Assembly: GCA_019116965.1 (NCBI GenBank)
Contig: DXAT01000082.1
Span: forward strand, 1-64,000
Length of the DNA: 64,000 nt
Reading direction: 5' to 3'
Origin: Candidatus Coprenecus pullistercoris
Lineage (GTDB): Bacteria; Bacteroidota; Bacteroidia; Bacteroidales; UBA932
Shown: positions 62,206 to 64,000 of the stretch, one piece after another
Numbering within the stretch: the first letter of the stretch is position 1
How the letters are laid out: each line of letters starts with the position of its first letter
Translations under genes and position numbers: made by a program
Notes under the pieces: generated by a model
What the model saw: only the letters and a program-made list of their open reading frames with translations
What the model was told of the DNA's origin: nothing
The model's database searches: none

Positions 62206-62279
62206 TCGGGGTAAAAGGACTCGAACCTTCGACCCCCTGCTCCCAAAGCAGGTGCGCTAGCCAACTGCGCCACACCCCG
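62206..62279 (-). tRNA. tRNA-Pro (anticodon TGG)
   Basis: On the minus strand: acceptor CGGGGTG / TACCCCG (one G-U), anticodon stem CCTGC / GCAGG with loop TTTGGGA giving anticodon TGG, T arm AAGG-TTCGAGT-CCTT, discriminator A. CCA is not encoded. Its 3' end almost touches the stop of the dihydroorotate-dehydrogenase-like gene, which faces it. Confidence 0.95.
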
Positions 62280-62291
62280 ATATTGTGGCTG

Positions 62292-62299
62292 CAAATATA
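62292..62299 (-). promoter_or_regulatory. -7 promoter box for tRNA-Pro
   Basis: Minus strand TATATTTG, 12 bases before the first tRNA base. Confidence 0.55.
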
Positions 62300-62343
62300 A
62301 GTCATAATTTGTGAAATTTCAGTTTCTTTTCAGAATTCATCGC

Positions 62344-62351
62344 TAAATTTG
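62344..62351 (+). promoter_or_regulatory. -7 promoter box for the two-component system
   Basis: TAAATTTG, 24 bases before the ATG at 62376. Confidence 0.5.
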
Positions 62352-62375
62352 TGTGGATTTTGGAGGATAACTGTC

Positions 62376-63071
62376 ATGAAACTTCTTATAGTAGAGGATG
62401 ATCCGTCGCTCAGGGAGTTGATGCATAGGGCATTGACCGAGGAGAAGTATGTGGTGGAGACAGCTTCGGACTTCACCGAGGCCGACGCCAGGATTGCCGG
62501 GTACACCTATGACTGCATACTGCTGGACATCATGCTGCCGGACGGGAACGGTCTCAGGCTGCTGGATCATATAAAGGAGCTGCACAGGAGGGAGAATGTA
62601 ATCATCATCTCGGCAAAGGATTCGCTGGACGACAAGGTCTATGGCCTGGAGAAGGGTGCGGACGACTACCTTCCCAAGCCGTTCCACATGGCCGAGCTCA
62701 AGGCCCGTATCCGCAGCGTGCTCAGGCGCGGTCGGAGCGGAGGCGAGCTGACCATCGAGTACGGCAACGTAAGTCTCCAGCCGGACAACGGCTGCGTGCA
62801 GATTGACGGAAAGCCGGTGGAGCTGCTCAAGAAGGAGTTCGATATCCTGCTCTATTTCATGCAGCGTCCCAACCACATAGTGGACAAGTCGGTGTTGGCC
62901 GAGGCCGTATGGGGCGATCATGCGGACCAGGCGGATGATTTCCATTTTGTCTACGCGCAGATGAAGAACCTGCGCCGCAAACTGCAGACAGCCGGTGCGG
63001 ATATCGAGATAAAGGCCGTCTACGGTTTCGGATATAAGCTTGTCGAATCATCACAACAGAAAGGGGAATGA
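62376..63071 (+). CDS. OmpR-family response regulator
   Basis: A 231-residue protein. Receiver domain 1-118: VEDDPSL acidic pair, phospho-acceptor D51 in CILLDIMLPDGNG, and the K in YLPKPF near 101. Winged-helix DNA-binding domain from about 135: ELLKKEFDILLYFMQRPNHIV, ...VYAQMKNLRRKLQ and VYGFGYKLVE. The start at 62376 follows the -7 box. It overlaps the sensor kinase gene by four bases (ATGA), so they form one two-component system; the signal is unknown. Confidence 0.94.
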   Translation: MKLLIVEDDPSLRELMHRALTEEKYVVETASDFTEADARIAGYTYDCILLDIMLPDGNGLRLLDHIKELHRRENVIIISAKDSLDDKVYGLEKGADDYLPKPFHMAELKARIRSVLRRGRSGGELTIEYGNVSLQPDNGCVQIDGKPVELLKKEFDILLYFMQRPNHIVDKSVLAEAVWGDHADQADDFHFVYAQMKNLRRKLQTAGADIEIKAVYGFGYKLVESSQQKGE

Positions 63072-64000
63072 AGCTCATCTACCGCATAACGCTCAGACTG
63101 GCCCTGGTCCTGCTGCCGCTGATGGCCGCATGGGCCGCGCTGTTCTATTTCAAGATGCTGGACGATGTCAACGACGAGACGGATGACGCTCTGGACCTCT
63201 TTACCGAGCTTGTCATAGAGAAGGCCCTATCAGGCAATGAACTGCCGGCCAATGAGGGTACCAATATCATGTACGACATCATCCCGGTGGGAGAGCAGTT
63301 CGCTCAGGACTATCCGCGCATACGCTACTATTACAGCGAGCAGTATTTCCCCTTGATAGGATACGAGCCATCGCGCGTACTGACGACCGTGTTTATGGAC
63401 GATGACGGGGCGTACTATCTGCTGAAAGTCTATACCCCGACCATAGACAAGCAGGAGCTTATGCGCTCGACGCTGGTCTGGATTGTGATACTGTACGTCC
63501 TGCTGCTGCTGACTGTCATGCTGGTTACGGTGCTGGTATTCTACCGCAATATGAGGCCGTTCTACAGGCTTTTAGGCTGGCTGGACCGTCTTAGAATCGG
63601 CGGCGGCAATCCACCGTTGGACAATCCGACGGATATCACCGAGTTCCGGAAACTGAATGCGGCGGCCGAGCAGGCCCTGGGCCGGTATCAGAAGGCATTC
63701 GAGGCACAGAAGGAGTTTATCGGCAATGCCTCGCACGAACTTCAGACTCCGCTGGCGGTGATGGGCAATAGGGTGGAGTGGCTTATCGACAATACAGAGC
63801 TGACGCAGAAGCAGATGGAGGAGCTTATGGGCATCCAGCGCACCCTCGGTTCAGTGGTGCGGCTTAACCGGACCCTGCTCATGCTGACCAAGATAGACAA
63901 CGGTCAGTTTCCGGAGAAGACCCGTGTCAGCATCCCCAAGACGGTGCAGGAGAGTGTGGAGATATTCTCGGAGATATACGAGGACAAGGAGATAGAGGTG
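63068..64000 (+). CDS. Sensor histidine kinase (3' part outside window)
   Basis: The first 311 residues are visible. Two membrane helices (about 10-28 and 137-160) bracket a periplasmic sensor part (about 30-136). A short linker leads to the dimerisation helix with the H-box FIGNASHELQTPLAVMGNRVE, the phospho-accepting histidine near residue 223. The variant HELQTP (instead of HELRTP) is common in this group. The catalytic ATPase domain lies beyond the window. It is coupled to the upstream response regulator by ATGA. Confidence 0.9.
   Translation, partial: MKLIYRITLRLALVLLPLMAAWAALFYFKMLDDVNDETDDALDLFTELVIEKALSGNELPANEGTNIMYDIIPVGEQFAQDYPRIRYYYSEQYFPLIGYEPSRVLTTVFMDDDGAYYLLKVYTPTIDKQELMRSTLVWIVILYVLLLLTVMLVTVLVFYRNMRPFYRLLGWLDRLRIGGGNPPLDNPTDITEFRKLNAAAEQALGRYQKAFEAQKEFIGNASHELQTPLAVMGNRVEWLIDNTELTQKQMEELMGIQRTLGSVVRLNRTLLMLTKIDNGQFPEKTRVSIPKTVQESVEIFSEIYEDKEIEV

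Overview
This 64-kb window is bacterial chromosome, most likely from the order Bacteroidales and of moderate GC content. Four things point there. Promoters follow the Bacteroidetes -7 pattern TAnnTTTG, often only a few bases from the start codon. The conserved gene run coaX - outer-membrane protein - TPR protein - lptC - ppiD-like peptidyl-prolyl isomerase is present. frdA/frdB are of the Bacteroidetes type. Several families are typical of gut Bacteroidetes (DUF3791/DUF3990 modules, RhuM, a YfhO-type protein, a DPP-III-like lipoprotein). The genus cannot be fixed from the sequence alone.

Layout. 0-4.2 kb is an accessory edge: a membrane protein cut by the window start, a three-gene DUF3791/DUF3990 cassette sitting between two copies of the last 50 bp of a DUF362 gene, and a RhuM-PLD fusion. 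4.2-14.5 kb holds DNA repair and small enzymes: a YczE-kinase fusion, a GNAT-Ogt fusion, an EFR1 ferredoxin, an AlbA_2 protein opposite an AlkD glycosylase, rsmA, an ABC permease and mutS. 14.5-17.2 kb holds a second DUF3791/DUF3990 module, translationally coupled to a glycosyltransferase. 17.2-36.9 kb is core housekeeping: sufS-sufE-sufT-folK, ruvA, gcvH, an acyl-CoA ligase, mnmG-ybeY, mdh, tonB, hflX, frdA-frdB, and ruvB followed by three polysaccharide genes. 36.88-37.16 kb is an AT-rich divergent gap. From 37.2 kb onward nearly every gene is on the + strand: mfd, coaX, the envelope-biogenesis run, thyA-folA, tRNA-Ala, two tandem MFS genes, a YfhO-type protein, glyS, a dihydroorotate-dehydrogenase-like protein, tRNA-Pro (minus strand) and a two-component system cut by the window end.

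Replication landmarks. The gap between ruvB and mfd has DnaA-box-like nonamers, a change of gene orientation and an apparent change of strand composition, so it is a candidate oriC. About 13 kb away, two identical 16-bp parS-like palindromes lie within and just beyond mnmG, as expected for ParB sites close to an origin.

The least explained systems are the two DUF3791-DUF3990-third-gene modules. They keep the same order with ATGA start/stop overlaps. One appears to have been inserted at, and to have re-supplied, the 3' end of a host gene. The other carries an apparent one-base frameshift near the end of the DUF3990 gene. All family names come from recognised motifs; no database search was run.
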